In this document: in pieces, positions 31,983-52,050 of the stretch
How positions within the stretch are numbered: position 1 is the first letter of the stretch
Layout: each line of letters begins with the position of its first letter
Origin: Lutraria lutraria
Taxonomy: Eukaryota; Mollusca; Bivalvia; Venerida; Mactridae
NCBI GenBank assembly: GCA_964023205.1
Contig: OZ026844.1
Location: 9,772,416 to 9,836,415, forward strand
Reading direction: 5' to 3'
Length of the DNA: 64,000 nucleotides
Notes under the pieces: generated by a model
The model's database searches: none
What the model saw: only the letters and a program-made list of their open reading frames with translations
Told to the model about the DNA's origin: nothing
Translations under genes and position numbers: made by a program

Positions 31983-33018
31983 AGCTCACATGTCACAAAG
32001 TGACAAAGTGAGCTATTAGGATCACTCTCCGTCCGGCGTCCGGCGTCGTGCGTCGTGCGTCGTGCGGTGTGCGATGGCGTCGTCAAACTTTATGTTGTGA
32101 CCACACTAGGGGCCACATGTTTGGCTCAATTTTAGCAAAACTGGGTCAGAACGTTAATATCAACAAAATCTCGGACGAGTTCGATATTGGGCCATTTGGG
32201 GTAAAAAACTAGGTCGCCAGGGCCAAATAAGGGAAAACCTTGTGAACACTTTAGAAATCACTGTTTTGACTGGATCTTCATGAAACTTTGTCAGAATGTT
32301 TATTTTAATAATATGTAGGTCAAGTTTGATAATGGGTCATTTCTGTAGTAAAATAAGGTCACTAGGGCAAATTGCTGGAACACCTTGTGAACACTCTAGA
32401 AGTCACTGTTTTGATTGGATGATCATGAAACCTTGTCAGAATGTTTGTCTTTATAATATCTTGGACGAGTTCGAACATGGGTTATCTTGGGTCAAAAACT
32501 AGGTCGCTAGGTCAAACCTTATGAAAAACCATGTTAACACTGTAGATTTCACAGTTATTATTGGATCTTCACCAAACTTTGTCAAATCGTTTGTTTTAAT
32601 GATATAACGGTCAAGTATAAATATGGGTCATCTGGGGTCAATAACTAGGTCACCAGGTCAAATCTTAGGAAAACTTTGTTAACACTGTAGATGTCACAGT
32701 TTTAATTGGATCTTCACCAAACATTGTCAAAATGTTTGCCTCAATGATATGTGGGTCAAGGATGAACATGGGTCAGCCGGGTTTAAAAACCAGGTCACAA
32801 GGTCAAATCTTAGGAAAACCTTATTAACACTGTAGATGTCAAATTTTGATAGTATCTTCACCAAACCTAGTCAGACTGTTTGTCTAAATGATATGTAAGA
32901 CAAATTCGAACATAGGTCGTCTGGGGTCAACAACTAGGTCACCGGTTCAAAACAATGTTTTAATGAGTGAACAGTGATTGTCATGTGAGCGATATAGGGC
33001 CATCTTGGCCCTCTTGTT
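31983..33018 (+). repeat. 1-kb dispersed repeat, copy 2
   Basis: Duplicate of 19270-20285 with the same six internal blocks. It has slightly longer GTGACAAA and CGTCGTGCGT runs near its left end, typical of slippage. Confidence 0.75.
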
Positions 33019-33426
33019 ATGACTAGTGCAGTATTATATTTTAAAAACGTCAGGTCTGTTCATGAAATCATATCATTTCTTATTTCTATGATTTATTTTT
33101 TAGATGTTTTTGTTTAAGTCAATTATTACCTATGAAAATATTGTTTAGTAACATTAAAGCATATACGTGCAATTAAGTTATCAAGTAATTCTAAAACATT
33201 TTCTATATGTCTTCAGTTTGTCTTGGTCGAAGGTTACGACACGGCACACACTATTGTACTATGAGACAAGACGTCATAAACTTTGTTTAGATCTAAATTT
33301 AGAGTATTCATTAAATTTGTATGATTGGAAGGATATACGTCTTCATATTTTTAGAATGTTGACGTCATTTTCAAATCTATTTTGTGGCACATTTATTTCA
33401 ATATCTGTATGTTATTATGTATTACT

Positions 33427-33613
33427 ACAGTACAACTTCTCTAGACGGACCCTCTCTAGAGTAACAACTTGCTTCAACAACAGTGTGATTTTCTTCCCAC
33501 TGCATGGTGTAACTATTGATTTATCCTCTCTAGAGCAACAACCTCTCATCAACAACAACATTTTACTGCTCCCATGCTCCCAAAGGATGTTGCCTTAGAG
33601 AGTTTGCACTGTA
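33427..33613. mobile_element. MITE, ACAGTGCAACCTCTC family, fuller copy
   Basis: Counterpart of 20694-20830 that keeps the internal CCTCTCTAGAGCAACAACC region. The ends are ACAGTACAACTTCTC and TTGCACTGTA. Confidence 0.7.
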
Positions 33614-33961
33614 GTAGACTCTTAAGCCTCGCCTTTAGAAGGTAAATACATGTACTAGCTATTATCTCCTAATTATTGTATCATTGTGAATTTTTTTATT
33701 GCGCACTGTACCTGTATGGAAAGCTATTATAAAACTATCAGCTGTAGTTGCGGCGATTTGGTGTTCTCTGAGAGAGCTCCAGTCTATGATTGTTTTTTTT
33801 TCATAGGAGTTTTGTATGGAGCACTATTTGTTGGTTTTAATTTGTAATATTCACTGTGATAGTTTGGTATATTGTGATAAAGGATTTTCACTATTTCAGA
33901 CACAGTAGTGTACTTTGTATGTTTTTGTTTCGTCAGTCATGTTTTATCTTAGTATTTTCAG

Positions 33962-34145
33962 AATAAAGCGATTATCCGAACTCGGATTATCCGAACACCT
34001 GGTGTTATCCGAAATGAATCCCGATTTCCCACTATATAAATGTTAAAGAAATCCATTATCCGAATCGTGTTATCCGAAACCTTGACATTTCGGAAATTAT
34101 GCTTCGGTCCCGTCGATTTCGGATACTCGAGGTTTTACTGTACAT
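33962..34145. mobile_element. MITE with ATTATCCGAA body, left end lost
   Basis: Counterpart of 21172-21355. The right terminus TCGAGGTTTTACTGTAC is present; the left TACAGTAAATTTT is missing, so the sequence goes straight from AGAATAAAG to CGATTATCCGAA. Confidence 0.65.
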
Positions 34146-34490
34146 GAAATTGAAGTTACCCCAGTCTATTCGTAACCAGAATAAATAAACTTTTCATATT
34201 ACATTTGGTCAAGGTGGTATATATTAGAATACTGATAGTATAGCATCTCTGGTTTGGTGCACTATATGATTACTGGTATTCTCTATTGTTCCGTAGCTCT
34301 AGTTGCATTTGATTTTTTCAAATGGTCTCCAACCCACGACCCTATATCAGCGAGAGTAGTTCATTTTTATACACGATACACGTAGAACAATAAGAATAAA
34401 CACAGAGTGTAAATTTAAATATATTTATTCGTCATTTCAAATAGTGTTAACATAGCATTAAAATAGTGTCAAATTGTCAATTAACTCAGA

Positions 34491-40802
<6,312 letters not shown>

Positions 40803-41775
40803 CTACGTTAAATCAATATTTGCCCCACACTGACGATATTTTTAGCACAGTTCTAGTTTTAAACGCAACTCTTGACCCTAAGTGCCTGTCATCGATTGAT
40901 AATGTGATCATGACTCTAATGTTACATATTAAAACGAACAAAAACAGGAACATGGGTAAATTTTAGAGACATGTTTTAGCAATGAAAATACGCTCCTTAG
41001 ATTAGGGACTTCATATTTTCTGGGACACACTGTTCATTTAATATGTTGTTTTATCACAAAAATGTTCGTACGTTAACTTGCATATTATAAATATGGGTTA
41101 TAGTAAACATAAAAAACACTAATAGATTATTCATGTTTAATTTATAAGTTCTGAGACACCGAAAATGCAACATATGAAATGCCATACTCTGAAATACATT
41201 GTCTGACAACAAGACTGGTAAAATAAAATTTGTTATAAAATACACCACCTATTGTATGTACAGTGTATTTGTAATCTCTTTGTCTGTTGTAAGATTGTGC
41301 GTATCGTATTCTGCTTTGACATTTTGAAGAATTGTGAAGAAATGTCGTCCTAAGAATTAAAAAATGCGTGTTTATGACATTTAATAAAACATCGAATGCT
41401 AAATATTTCTTTAACGGACCAGTGAACATCAACTAATTGCGCGTCAAACGCCAATTTGATTTGTATCACACGGCATTAGACTTTATATACCTGTACTAGT
41501 ATTTACTTTAATTAAGAGCTATGGCTATCAGGTTTCAAAATACACAGGCAGCTTTATTGTAATATATGGAGTAATATTTTTTTCATAAGTAATTAGCATA
41601 AAAAATGGCTTGTATGCCCTCTAGTATTTCTTGTTCAAAATATCACATACATAATATACATACACATTTACAGTCAGGTATCTAAGGGTAACAAGGTACA
41701 ATGTATATGATTAAGTATTGTCCGCTTACAAAGGTGTTAAACTATTGAACAATTTACATTTAGTTAAAAGTTAAA

Positions 41776-42022
41776 ACCATGTTAATAACACTGTTACCAT
41801 AAACAATCATGTATGTATGTTTACCAACATTACTATCTTCTAATACCCTCCCTAAACCTGAAACTTAACATAATCCTAATAATGCCCCACCATATTCATT
41901 AACAGTTTCATATTAGCTTTTCCTAGCTAAAACATCAGCTAAAACATTCACGTCTGGTAATAAATGTTTAATAAATTCATTTTCATTTTCTACATACATG
42001 TAATCCGGTCTTTCAGTAACCT
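41776..42022 (-). pseudogene. LINE endonuclease fragment, copy 2
   Basis: Duplicate of 29020-29265 with additional small changes. Still a broken frame with no coding capacity. Confidence 0.5.
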
Positions 42023-42371
42023 TGAGTTAAAATCGCTTGTGACAACAAAATATGTCATCATACAAAGTATTGCATATCATTTGCAATTAATATGCAAAGA
42101 AATATGTAATAACATCAACAGCTGTCCTATGCGTGAATGTTAGCTGAAATACCTGACTTATTTGTACTCAATTCTGCCGAATTTATGGATCACCCCTCGT
42201 AAGAATTAATCTGTTGTATGCATAAAAGATTAAAAATCGTCGAAAAATGCCTCATCATGTCTTTTATGTGTACAGTTTGTAACTCCTCAAGGTCGGTGCA
42301 TTTTTTGCATTATGAAATTAATTCAAACAAACACGATTTTATGTAAACATTTGTACATATAATTATACAAA

Positions 42372-42582
42372 GAAATCAAAGTACTCAAAGTACTCACTGA
42401 ACTTACATAGACTTGCATTGCATTATGGTAAGGGAACTAGTGCATGGCGGATGGAGAAAAACGTAGTGCTTTGGTCCGCATCAAAATTCATTGTAGTGCA
42501 ATGGTTAAACTAGTTTCCATTCCATGTTGCAGTGCACGTCTATGTAAGTTCAGTTTCCATAAGTATTTCCTTTACTTTATTT
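42372..42582. mobile_element. foldback element, copy 2
   Basis: Duplicate of 29611-29820, with the same imperfect arms. Confidence 0.65.
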
Positions 42583-43259
42583 GGGATTGTCTATGATGTT
42601 GGCCCTATTTATAAGTATTGGTTATTGCTTTCTTGATAACATTTTACTGAATGTTGACAACACTGGTCAGTGTCTAAAGGAAATTGTCACGCAACATATT
42701 AAGTGTGGCACAATTCTCAACCTGTCGTTTTCATGCTTAATAGAATCGTTGTACGTTGTACTCAGTAAAATCAATTGGCTGGCATCTACAAATCTACAAT
42801 CGACTGTGTTTATCTCTTTTCGAGCATCGTTAGAATATACACAACATCACTACAAAATCAGCTACAATTCTATCTGCATAGAAATCATTATTGTTTTGTA
42901 ATAAAGGGATAATTGCAAATATAATACAGTGAGTAAAAAGTATAAATTCTCTTTGTATGTATGTATGTCGGTGCTTTTTATAATTATAATTATACTAAAA
43001 AACAGCGGGTGTGAGTACTAGTATCCGTCGTTTATTAGACAAAGCTCTGGTTCAAAAACATCCTGTCTGTCTATAAAATTAAATCACTTTTCTCAAGGTT
43101 TATTCTTGAGTAGTTTTATGTTAAGTGAAAATGCTTTTATAAAAAATAGGCTTTCATGGAAAAAAACTTCTGCGACTATGTTTTGGCCAAGGCTTACGAT
43201 AGATCGTATGCTTTTGTATCATAAGATAAGGAAATTACGACATGAACGTTACACTTTGT

Positions 43260-44240
43260 TTCGGGAGAGGAGGGGAACTAACTACAGATTTGAATCACAA
43301 CGGTTGGGTGAGCATCTGTAGGAAGGCTGCTCAACAACTAACTCAATATTCTTAAACGGATAGGATGTAATCTCAACAAATTAAATAGACTGACAATAGT
43401 TCACACTTTTATTCTGTCTAACTTTAATTTCTGTCCACTATTTGGCATTTTTGTTCAGAAAGAAATTCTAAAAAATGGAGAAAAATCCGGAAAGAGCCTT
43501 AATACTTGTACATGATGATGGGCAGTCTTCCTACAGAAAACTTCTGTCATGGACCAAGCTTCCAAACCTTTATATTAGACGTATGAGAACAATGGCTCTA
43601 GAAACATTCAAAATTATTAATAGTTTGGCCACTCCAGTCTTTTAAGATCTTATTCAAAATAACACATAATTTCCGCTATTCTAATTTGGCACGTGAGATC
43701 TACTAAAGCTGATAAAAACGCCTTCAGGTATGCAGCTTTTGTACTATATGGAATTCTCTCCCAGAAGCCTTTCGAAGCTGTAACAGCTTCAATCAGTTCA
43801 AGGGTTTAATTTTGAATTAGAATGGACAAGATTGTAAATGTAATGCATGTAAAAAGTGATACGCATGTATATCATATAATTTGTTATACTGTACACAGGG
43901 GTTGCACAACATGAATATATGTTCCAAAGCTTTTGTATATTTACCTGCTTGCTATAAGTAATATATGATGTAAACATTTTACTGTGCCTTCTTTCTATTG
44001 TCAATTGTATTATAATGCTTTATGTGCTTACTAACTGCCATTCATGTCTTAATTATATATCTCAGAAGTTTTTAATTATCATTTTCTTTGTTTTTATTAA
44101 CAGATGTTTTAAAATGTGGTTTATTGCTTATGGTCTGTATGTTCTTGATCATGCATTTGTTTTTTTACAGCTCTTAGGTGGCTTATGTTATACTGTTGTG
44201 GTCTTATAGACTTTAAATAAATATCATCTTATCTTATAGT
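43260..44240 (+). pseudogene. LINE 3' end (CR1/Jockey-like reverse transcriptase tail), decayed
   Basis: Across frames one reads CRKAAQQL, HDDGQSSYRKLLSW, LPNLYIRRMRTMALETFKII and a final YYMEFSPRS. These match my memory of the C-terminal part of mollusc CR1/Jockey-type LINE proteins (RKAARQLN..., LPSLH.RR.RTMALE.FKIIN). Stops and frameshifts interrupt it. It ends in TAAATAAATATCATCTTATC, a plausible LINE 3' terminus. The right edge of the 12.7-kb duplication cuts through its left part, so copy 1 keeps only the first few dozen bases. Confidence 0.65.
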
Positions 44241-44325
44241 CCCTTTAAATAACCATTACAGCCGAAATTATTAGGGGATCAAACTCTAAGCCCTCTCCTC
44301 GTCACCCGGTTCCTACATTCTAGCA
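44241..44325 (+). repeat. dispersed repeat, partner of 10215-10325
   Basis: Shares CCATTACAGCCGAAATTATT, GGGGATC and GGTTCCTAC with the reverse complement of 10215-10325. It begins right where the LINE 3' end stops. Confidence 0.5.
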
Positions 44326-45109
44326 AAAGTAATACAATCTGTACGATTTGAAGGATATACATTTTTCTGTTTTAAGAATGTTTATGTCATTGTCAAATCG
44401 ATTATTTGGCAGTAATTTGAATAACTGTAATTATGTGTATTACTATAGACGCATTGGCCTTACCCTGGGTAAATAATGTATTACTTTTGCCTAATTTCTG
44501 AGTATTTGTGTATTGTTTTGTATTGTGTGCATTTTTTGCATTTTGTTTCATCACTTATGTTTCTTGTCTGTATTTTCAGAGTATTATATATCATAAAATT
44601 CAGAAATATATACATACACTTGTATTATCATAAGAGGGGATTTAAATATATATACATTCATGTATTATGTATATTTATTTTGTTGCATATTACACCGCAA
44701 AATATTCAGAAAGGTGGAGAAAATATACATATATTTGAAATCACCTTAGACTATTCATGACTATAATTCAAACAAACTAATAAAACACTTGGCATGTTGG
44801 ATTCTTCGATTACTTGAATACTCGATTAATTGATGAATTAATTAAAGTACTTAATGAAACTTCTATCTAAAACAGAACGAAGTTCTTCATATTTTGACCG
44901 ACCTACACAATAAGGTTTCTGAGTACGTTCCTCGTTGTGTTACAGTGTGTATTAAGCCAGGTGTTTAGCCCCTATCTATGACTAGTTTATATTGATAAAT
45001 GACACACAAACAAACAAACAATCAGAACAAACACAACATGCTAAATTAATTTCATTTATTCGTCATTTCAAATATTGTAAACATAGCATTAAATAGAGTC
45101 AGATTTAGA

Positions 45110-48100
45110 TTAGAATTCTGTCTTAGGGCGTTTGGCAAGGTAATCTTTAACTTTTGGTAATGCTTCGAATGTCTCCCTGTTCTTTTTCAGCAGAGGGTAC
45201 TTGTCAAGACAATCTGCTAATCGGCAGTTTTCTATGTAACTGTGTAAGACGCAATCAGCCATTGTCAACTGTGAAATAGATATACAAAACATATTGACTT
45301 AAAACGAGCGGGTTGGTTTTTTATCAGTCGTTAGATAGACAAAATAATGGTAGACGATCATATTGTAAAGACTTATATTTTTCGTCCAATATTTCATTAG
45401 AAAAAAAATATATAAAGCTTAATTGGTTGAATAACGTGACATTCTTTCCAAATCAATTCAAATTCTACCCAAAATTTCTTATGTAGACAAATACTAGAAC
45501 ATGAGATAAAAAGACAATGCCCACAAGATAAATCTTAGTCAATGGCCAACAGGCAATTATAAATCATTTAATTGTACCCTAAGTATTCAATTAAGTTATT
45601 ATTTAGAATGTCTTGTGTTGTAAAGCCTTACCGATGGTCCGACACTAAAGCCACTCTTTCCTGATTGTGCTAATAGTTTCTCCAGGTTGCCCAAGTAAAC
45701 AGGGACTTTTTCCTTCATGTATTCTTCCATTTGCTCTTTCTGAATAATACATATTTATACGTTAGAATATCGCATTGTCTAACTAGAGTAATATCAAGCA
45801 TGTCGTGATTTTAGTTCTTTTATGTTTAATCGAAAAAAAAAATCTTATGTATCGCCTCTATACAAAGGACTATTGCCCAATGTTTCAAAGATCTTATTAG
45901 AATTAATGGGTTGCAAATTAATTCAGGTTATTTTCACACAAACATGCACAGTACCTGGAAGTAAAGTAATCTGGTTCATTAGCAGTAACACAGAAACCGT
46001 TAAAATATCTTTAATCATCACTGTAGAACATTAGATCTTGTATAAGTATTGTTCACTATTTAACAAAATTAAAACAGCAGGGTTCATGTACTTACTTTCT
46101 CTTCTTCGTTCTTATTGAAAACTATTTTTATCATTGGTAAAAACATGTCAAGGCAGGAGTCCAATATCTGATCCACAAGGGTCGATTCAAAATTTGTTTT
46201 ACCGTATAACTCTGTAATGGAACGTAAATGATGAAAACCAATGTTGTTATAGTTCATAATTATTATCTATATATTGTTTAAAACACTTGACATATGAAAC
46301 GTTTTATTTCTACATTCTGTATTCTCATATCATTTACATCGGTCCAATAACAAATATCGTAGTTGCATTATATTGTGGAGGTTCTATTAGGAATTACAAT
46401 GTATACTACAGTATTTAGAATGTGCATCTGTAAAAAAATAATAGATTTATCAGGATTTAACTGCGATGACTTTTTAGTCATTTAGGGGCTTTTAAGTCAG
46501 TTGTAATACCAGTATAATACAAAATCAATACATAATTATCGCATTTGAAAACAATGCACACATAATAATTTTGCTTCTATATATGTATTTTTGAAAATAA
46601 AATTTAGTGAATATTTGGTGCGTTTTAAGCCCCGTAGTTTATGATTAGTGTGGTCGAATTGAGAACCGGTGTATACCTATAATTTTCAAAACTAACAAAT
46701 ACGTACAATCTACTTATAAAGTATATTTGTGTATCGAAGCGTGCAATTTACCAAACGAACTACTGAAAGAATGTGTGTGTATACAAAATGTACATGTATG
46801 TAGTCGCTTAAGCGGACGGTCAAGTTGGGAATAAAGCATTGATGACTAAGCCAAAATAAATCTAGAACATTGACACAGTAAATATAGAACATTGTGTTCA
46901 CGGTTTAGCCATAGTAAATATACAACATTGCGTTCTCGGTATTGTCATGGTAAACCTAGAACATTGCTTTCACGTTATTGCCATGGTAAATATAAAACAT
47001 TACATTCACATTCATATATATGGTGGTAGTTAGAACATGGCTTTCACGACATAGCTAAAGTAAATAAAAAACATCGGGTTCACGGTAAAGCCATAATAAA
47101 TATAGAACATAGCGGTTGCAGAATAGCCATGGTAAATATAGAACATTGCTTTCTTGGCATAGCCATGGTAAATTATGAATACCGCGTTCACGGCAGAGCC
47201 ATAGTTAATATAAGAACGCTCTAATTCTAAAACTCCAGTTCAATTGGCAACAAAATGCTCCCTAATGTAATGTGATATAATAGTCTTGGAATCCTGATCT
47301 CTGACGCAAACTCAAGTGCAAAATCAAGTGCCTAATCCGTCAGTCAATCCATTACGAAGACATGTCGACAGACACCATTAAAACAGATCTTCAGAATTCT
47401 TAGAAACAGGAGAATAGTTTGAGATTAAAGTCATTTTTCAAACCAAATCGGAACCCTTACCGTCAGAAAGGTGCCATAGAATATTGATTAGTAGTGCGCC
47501 AACAGGCATCGCATCGGGCTTCATGATAATTATATTAGATTAAAATATCAACATTTAAAATGATATATTTGTATATATCCACTTACTGAACTCTCTGGCT
47601 ATAAACCTGTTGATGGCCATGCTTTGACATATTTCTTTTCCATCGACGTTTAAAATTGGCAATGAACCTTGAGGCGTACCTGGCAGATAGAAAGAATCAA
47701 TTAGAAAGCAACGCAGGAATGATAGTAAAAGATGAAACTTACAACTTCAATCGCACAACATCAGTCATTTTATTACGATTAAAAAATGATCTTTTGATAT
47801 ATTTTAAAAGTAATCGGAAAGTAAAGATGCATTGACCATGTTAAACACTTCTATACCTTGAAGACTCTTTGATATCTAACATGATCCAGATTTTTAACAA
47901 TTGGTAGGCAGGTAAGCATTTTTGTAACAATATCATGCATGTGCGGAAAACGAAAAGGAACAGACAGCAACATTTCTTGTCAATATAGCTGAAGCAGGTT
48001 AGATCGGGGGATTAATGAACCTAATTATGAGTTGGTTGCAGCAACAGTTTTTAAGCGAGGACTTAAGTAAAAAAACATCACGAAAGAAGAGAATCTGAGA

Positions 48101-48666
48101 CGCTGGCAGTAATAACAATCCAACTCTTTTCATATAATTTGTTACTCTTTGGTCACTGTGTATACATGTATATATAAACGGATGTTCAAATTTATGCTTT
48201 CCATAATTGTAAGCGATGAAGTCAAGATACATTATTGTGAGTTTCAATGACCTTATTTAAAATCCTTAAATATATTAATTGTTTTTACACCTGCAATTAA
48301 TTTAAACACAGTTTGGTAATGAAATATCTTAATACAATACTTTAATTAAAAAAAAAAACATAGATATATTCCAGAATGCGAAGGTTACAAACAAATACGA
48401 ATTACAGGAGCGCATATGTTAAAAAATATTATTTTAATTCATACAATTATACATGTATATGAAAAACAACTTTATATAACTTGTTACAGCATCATTTTGT
48501 TGCAGTATTTTACTGGTTATGTTATTGTCTTACCCTTTTTAACTTCAGCCCATTCTTCAAAGGTAATTCTTTTATCTTCATACTTTTGTCCGGCGGCTGC
48601 AAACATCAAACGTGCAGCTTCGCCTCTCCCTTTGCCATTAAAGTATGTTAATTTATAACTAGGCAT
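45110..48666 (-). CDS. GST gene D, sigma-class glutathione S-transferase
   Basis: Exons in transcript order: 48534-48666, 47587-47679, 46096-46211, 45632-45739, 45110-45268; 202 residues. Starts [20 protein letters not shown]. Tyr8, Arg14, Trp39, Lys43, Pro52 (GSLPIL), Gln63-Ser64, Asp97 and the TMAD cap are present. Donors are GTAAGA, GTAAGT, GTAAGT and GTAAGG. It is clearly related to B and C but with substitutions in every exon (for example [17 protein letters not shown] and [18 protein letters not shown]), so it separated before the B/C event. The gene is the most compact, because its intron 2 holds only a decayed satellite. AATAAA lies at 45055-45060. The start is the MPSYKL ATG; the upstream in-frame ATGs lie at the TATA block. 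Confidence 0.95.
46818..47205. repeat. decayed 36-bp satellite in gene D intron 2
   Basis: About 9-10 diverged units recognisable by CATGGTAAATATAGAACATT-like cores and TTCACGG tails, with uneven spacing. Begins next to GGACGGTCAAGTTGGGAATA, which matches the left flank of the arrays in B and C (GGAGTGTCAAGTTGAGAATA). Confidence 0.85.
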
Positions 48667-48748
48667 GTTTCTGCTTTTTAATTTCCAACTCTCCCGTTTC
48701 AATCTGAAGACAGAATCTAACTGATAGTGTAAGCTGTTCGGCGACTTG

Positions 48749-48758
48749 TTTATATATA
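48749..48758 (-). promoter_or_regulatory. TATA box of GST gene D
   Basis: TATATATAAA on minus, 83 bp upstream of the ATG, within the block shared with B, C and E. Confidence 0.75.
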
Positions 48759-49983
48759 CAACGATGTCATGGGCTGGCAACCGGCAAATCAACAATAATT
48801 ACGTTAAACTAATATTTGACCAATACTGACGACCTGACCTTTTAATGCTGTTATAGTTTTATATAATATTCTTGACCACAACCGTCTATGGTCGTTTTGT
48901 TATATGCTGTAAGCTTAAGTATTATAATTTATATTAAAAAGGACAAAAATAGGAACATGACGGCTGAAATATTACAAGCAATGAAAAATATGCTCCAAAA
49001 AGATTAAAGACCTTGTATTGTCCGGTTCTTGCTGTTCATTTAATATGTTGTTCTTATAACATAAAATGTATGTAACTATATTATAAACATGGGTACTATA
49101 TGACATTAACAACATTGTGTTGAAAAATACAATTATTACAAATTGTATTTTTTTTCTTAAAACTGTCTTTGTCTGTACAGGACAGTGTGCATCGAATTCT
49201 ATTTTGCAGTACATTTTGCTGTGTTTCCAATGTCTGCTTTGCCTTTTAATTTAAACATCGAAAGAAAAATACATTTGTATGGCACGACAAATACACAAAT
49301 CTGACATCTATTACACGGCATTGGACTTTATATACATATATTTACTCTGATCGATATTTACGGGATGATTATAAGATTTAAAAATTCGCAGCCCCCTTCA
49401 TTACAACAATTTGTAATACCTGGAGTTATAATGTATAACCCAAACGGCGCGTGATTGTTACTAGACTTACTTGAACTCAGTCCTACCGAACTTATGGGTC
49501 ATCCCTCGTAAGAAATAGTGAAATATTCTAGTGTATGCATAAAATATTAAAATTATGAAAATGTCTCATTATGTCTTTTATGCCTACAGTTTGTAACTCC
49601 GAGTGATGGCTACCCGAAGGACGGTGGAGTTTTTGCATTAGGAAATTCAGATAAACTTCTAAGCACTATTTTATATGTACATTTGTAAAAAGAAACTAGA
49701 TATATGCGAGTCAGATCACAGGTGGCAGTATCAGTGTTTTGTCCACAAATGATGCAAAAAAAAATTCCCGTCACCCGCCATGCGATTGTTAAACTAGTTC
49801 CCATTTCACGTTGCAATGCAAGTCTATGTAATTTCTATGAGTACTGTCAGTACTTTAATTTGTATATTGTGTACTTTGCTTGCATTAATTGTGTTTTATT
49901 ACGTATGCTACTTGTCTGTATTTTCAGTGTTATATACATTAAACCGTTAAAATACTAGAACTTGGATATATATAAGCAACGTT

Positions 49984-50110
49984 AAATGTCGCATCAATAT
50001 CCCCCCCCCCCCCCGAAGTTAATCACATTTGCTGGTCTGGATTGGAGATTTTATTTTTTTATCTTGGCATTTATTATATATCGCCGTTGCTAATGTGTAC
50101 ATATGTGTGT
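49984..50110 (+). repeat. dispersed element, inverted partner at 57985-58110
   Basis: After a C run (about 14-15 bases at 50001) comes AATCACATTTGCTGGTCTGG, then GATTTTATTTTTTTATC and TTGGCATTTATTATATA. The reverse complement of 58020-58095 carries the same words in the same order. Confidence 0.65.
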
Positions 50111-50117
50111 GTGTTGA

Positions 50118-50222
50118 CAGAACGGGATGTGATGACCAAGAGGTAGAGTAACGAGGAGTGACTGCCCCGTGGTAGATTATTCAACCTTAGAAAGGAAGGT
50201 ATAAAGTTCGAATCCTACCAGT
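50118..50222 (+). mobile_element. tRNA-like sequence
   Basis: GACCAAGAGGTAGAGTAACG (A-box-like) and AAGTTCGAATCCTACC (B-box-like) at a wide spacing of about 80 bp, as in a SINE head or a long-variable-arm pseudo-tRNA. Confidence 0.35.
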
Positions 50223-50951
50223 TATTTGACGGACATCTTTGTTCAAAGTTTAAAGGAAATCCGATATATCTACACTGTGTATATACAAAATGTCATAAAT
50301 ATTGCAGAAACTCGTAAAACAATTTGGCTTAGCCATTATGTATACGGTTATTCTTATTCCAAGCTTAAAGGACTTACGTCCAACACATACATCGACTTAC
50401 TTTTCATGGTAAAGGGTTACGACTGAGAAAGTCAGCAATAAACAACAAGTGAAAAATGAATTATTTTATTTTTACTAAACCTCAGAAATTATATTTACAT
50501 GTACGTAACGATATGTTTCTACATAAATATAAGGTAAAATAAGTCAAGATAAGTTCAATGTCGTATAAATTGTCATACAAAAAGAGAGTACAAATCACTA
50601 AAACCTTTTTGCAGAATGTTTCAAAATTCAAAAGCAAATACATGTGTTAGAGGTTTAAAGTGCTGGAATAAGCGAAACTGAAATAAGAAAATCTTTTTTG
50701 GTTATTCCTTAACCTTCTTTTAAAAGTGGACACATGTAGCATTAGGGACCCTAACGCATTCCTCCACATTGAAGTGTATTTAAATGTGCTAGAATTACTG
50801 TCAATAACATTGAAACTGAGGGTTTTTGGGTTCAAACCTCAGTAGGGACAAACTTTTTTCTTTCTATTTTTTTCTTTGAACATTATTTTTGTATCTCTTG
50901 GAACTTATTTAGGATGAATAAGGTGTTTTGTTATAGTTAAGTGGTTTTTAT

Positions 50952-51415
50952 TAGGGCTGTGGATCGTTGGGTAAGTGGCGATCCAATCCAATCCACGTTT
51001 CATCACTTACGATCCACAAATCGAATCACGAATCTTTTGTTATCAATGCAAGTAACCCATCTAAAACTTCAAAATTGCACTCCTGAAGAAAGTTAGATTT
51101 ATTTATTAGGAATAACAAAGTAAATCAATATAAATTGTTCTATGGCTTAAATTTATATGTAAGTCTTCCTTCCAGTTAACTGATTTAACAGCATCATTAT
51201 AATCTAAAGAACGATTGGACATCTTGACAAACAGTAGTACATGATGAGATAGTATCTATTCAGAGAAAATGGATTTTTAACAACAAAGAATACACTTTAA
51301 ATTTGTTAAAAAACAAGATCGCGAACCACGAATCTTAGTAATGACGATTATTCATACTCGATTTTTCAATTTGATTCGTTATTACCCGAGTACTCGGATA
51401 CTCGCCACAGATCTA
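50952..51415. mobile_element. hAT-type non-autonomous element with 8-bp target duplication
   Basis: A 464-bp element starting TAGGGCTGTGG and ending CCACAGATCTA, an 11-bp terminal inverted repeat with two mismatches. It is flanked on both sides by GTTTTTAT (50944-50951 and 51416-51423). Eight-bp duplications and TAGGG.TGTGG ends are typical of the hAT superfamily. Subterminal regions are rich in GATCC, CGAATC and ACTCG words. No transposase ORF is inside. Confidence 0.85.
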
Positions 51416-51679
51416 GTTTTTATGGGTATTTATTGGCTAAATAATGCTAGAAATGTGAACATTTTCTGACTAGAGGGTTACTGTAAGCTGCATTGTGCAA
51501 CAACAGTAAGGCTAGAAAGGTATATGTTTCTTGTTTTTATTGTGTTTTTACGGAAGCATAAATGCACCAACCACATAACGATTTTACGGAAGGGACACCA
51601 AATATGAGAAATTATGTATACCTGTCGACAAATTTAAAGCGATAGACCTTAATCTTTTTGGTGTTCTCGTCTTAATTTC

Positions 51680-51868
51680 TTCGAATTAATATAAAAATAT
51701 ACAGCATTTCACCTTATTTTTTTCATGTGAATTACTTTGTCGAGAACATTTTGTTAACCTTTTCTTGAAAAACTTCAAGTGCAATAATAAGAAGATAGTG
51801 CAATTGACGTCTTTGTATACTCGTAGTCATGCTATCTTTTTTAACACCTGATCAATATTCTTAACCCG
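51680..51868 (+). repeat. dispersed element, inverted partner at 56480-56645
   Basis: GTGCAATTGACGTCTTTGTA, CTCGTAGTCATGCTATC and TTTGTCGAGAACATTTTGT all recur as reverse complements at 56480-56645 with scattered differences. Confidence 0.7.
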
Positions 51869-52050
51869 TATACAACAAATTGGCCATCTTATTTAATCAT
51901 TGAATATTCTTATAGTGTTCTCATTGATTTCTTCAATTAAGATTCTACATTTATTGTTTATGTTCATTTTTCATGTGTTATGTGTTATACTGTGTGCGTT
52001 AAAATGTGGTTAATCACTCGAGCAAGCATCTTATAAATACATAGTAAGGA

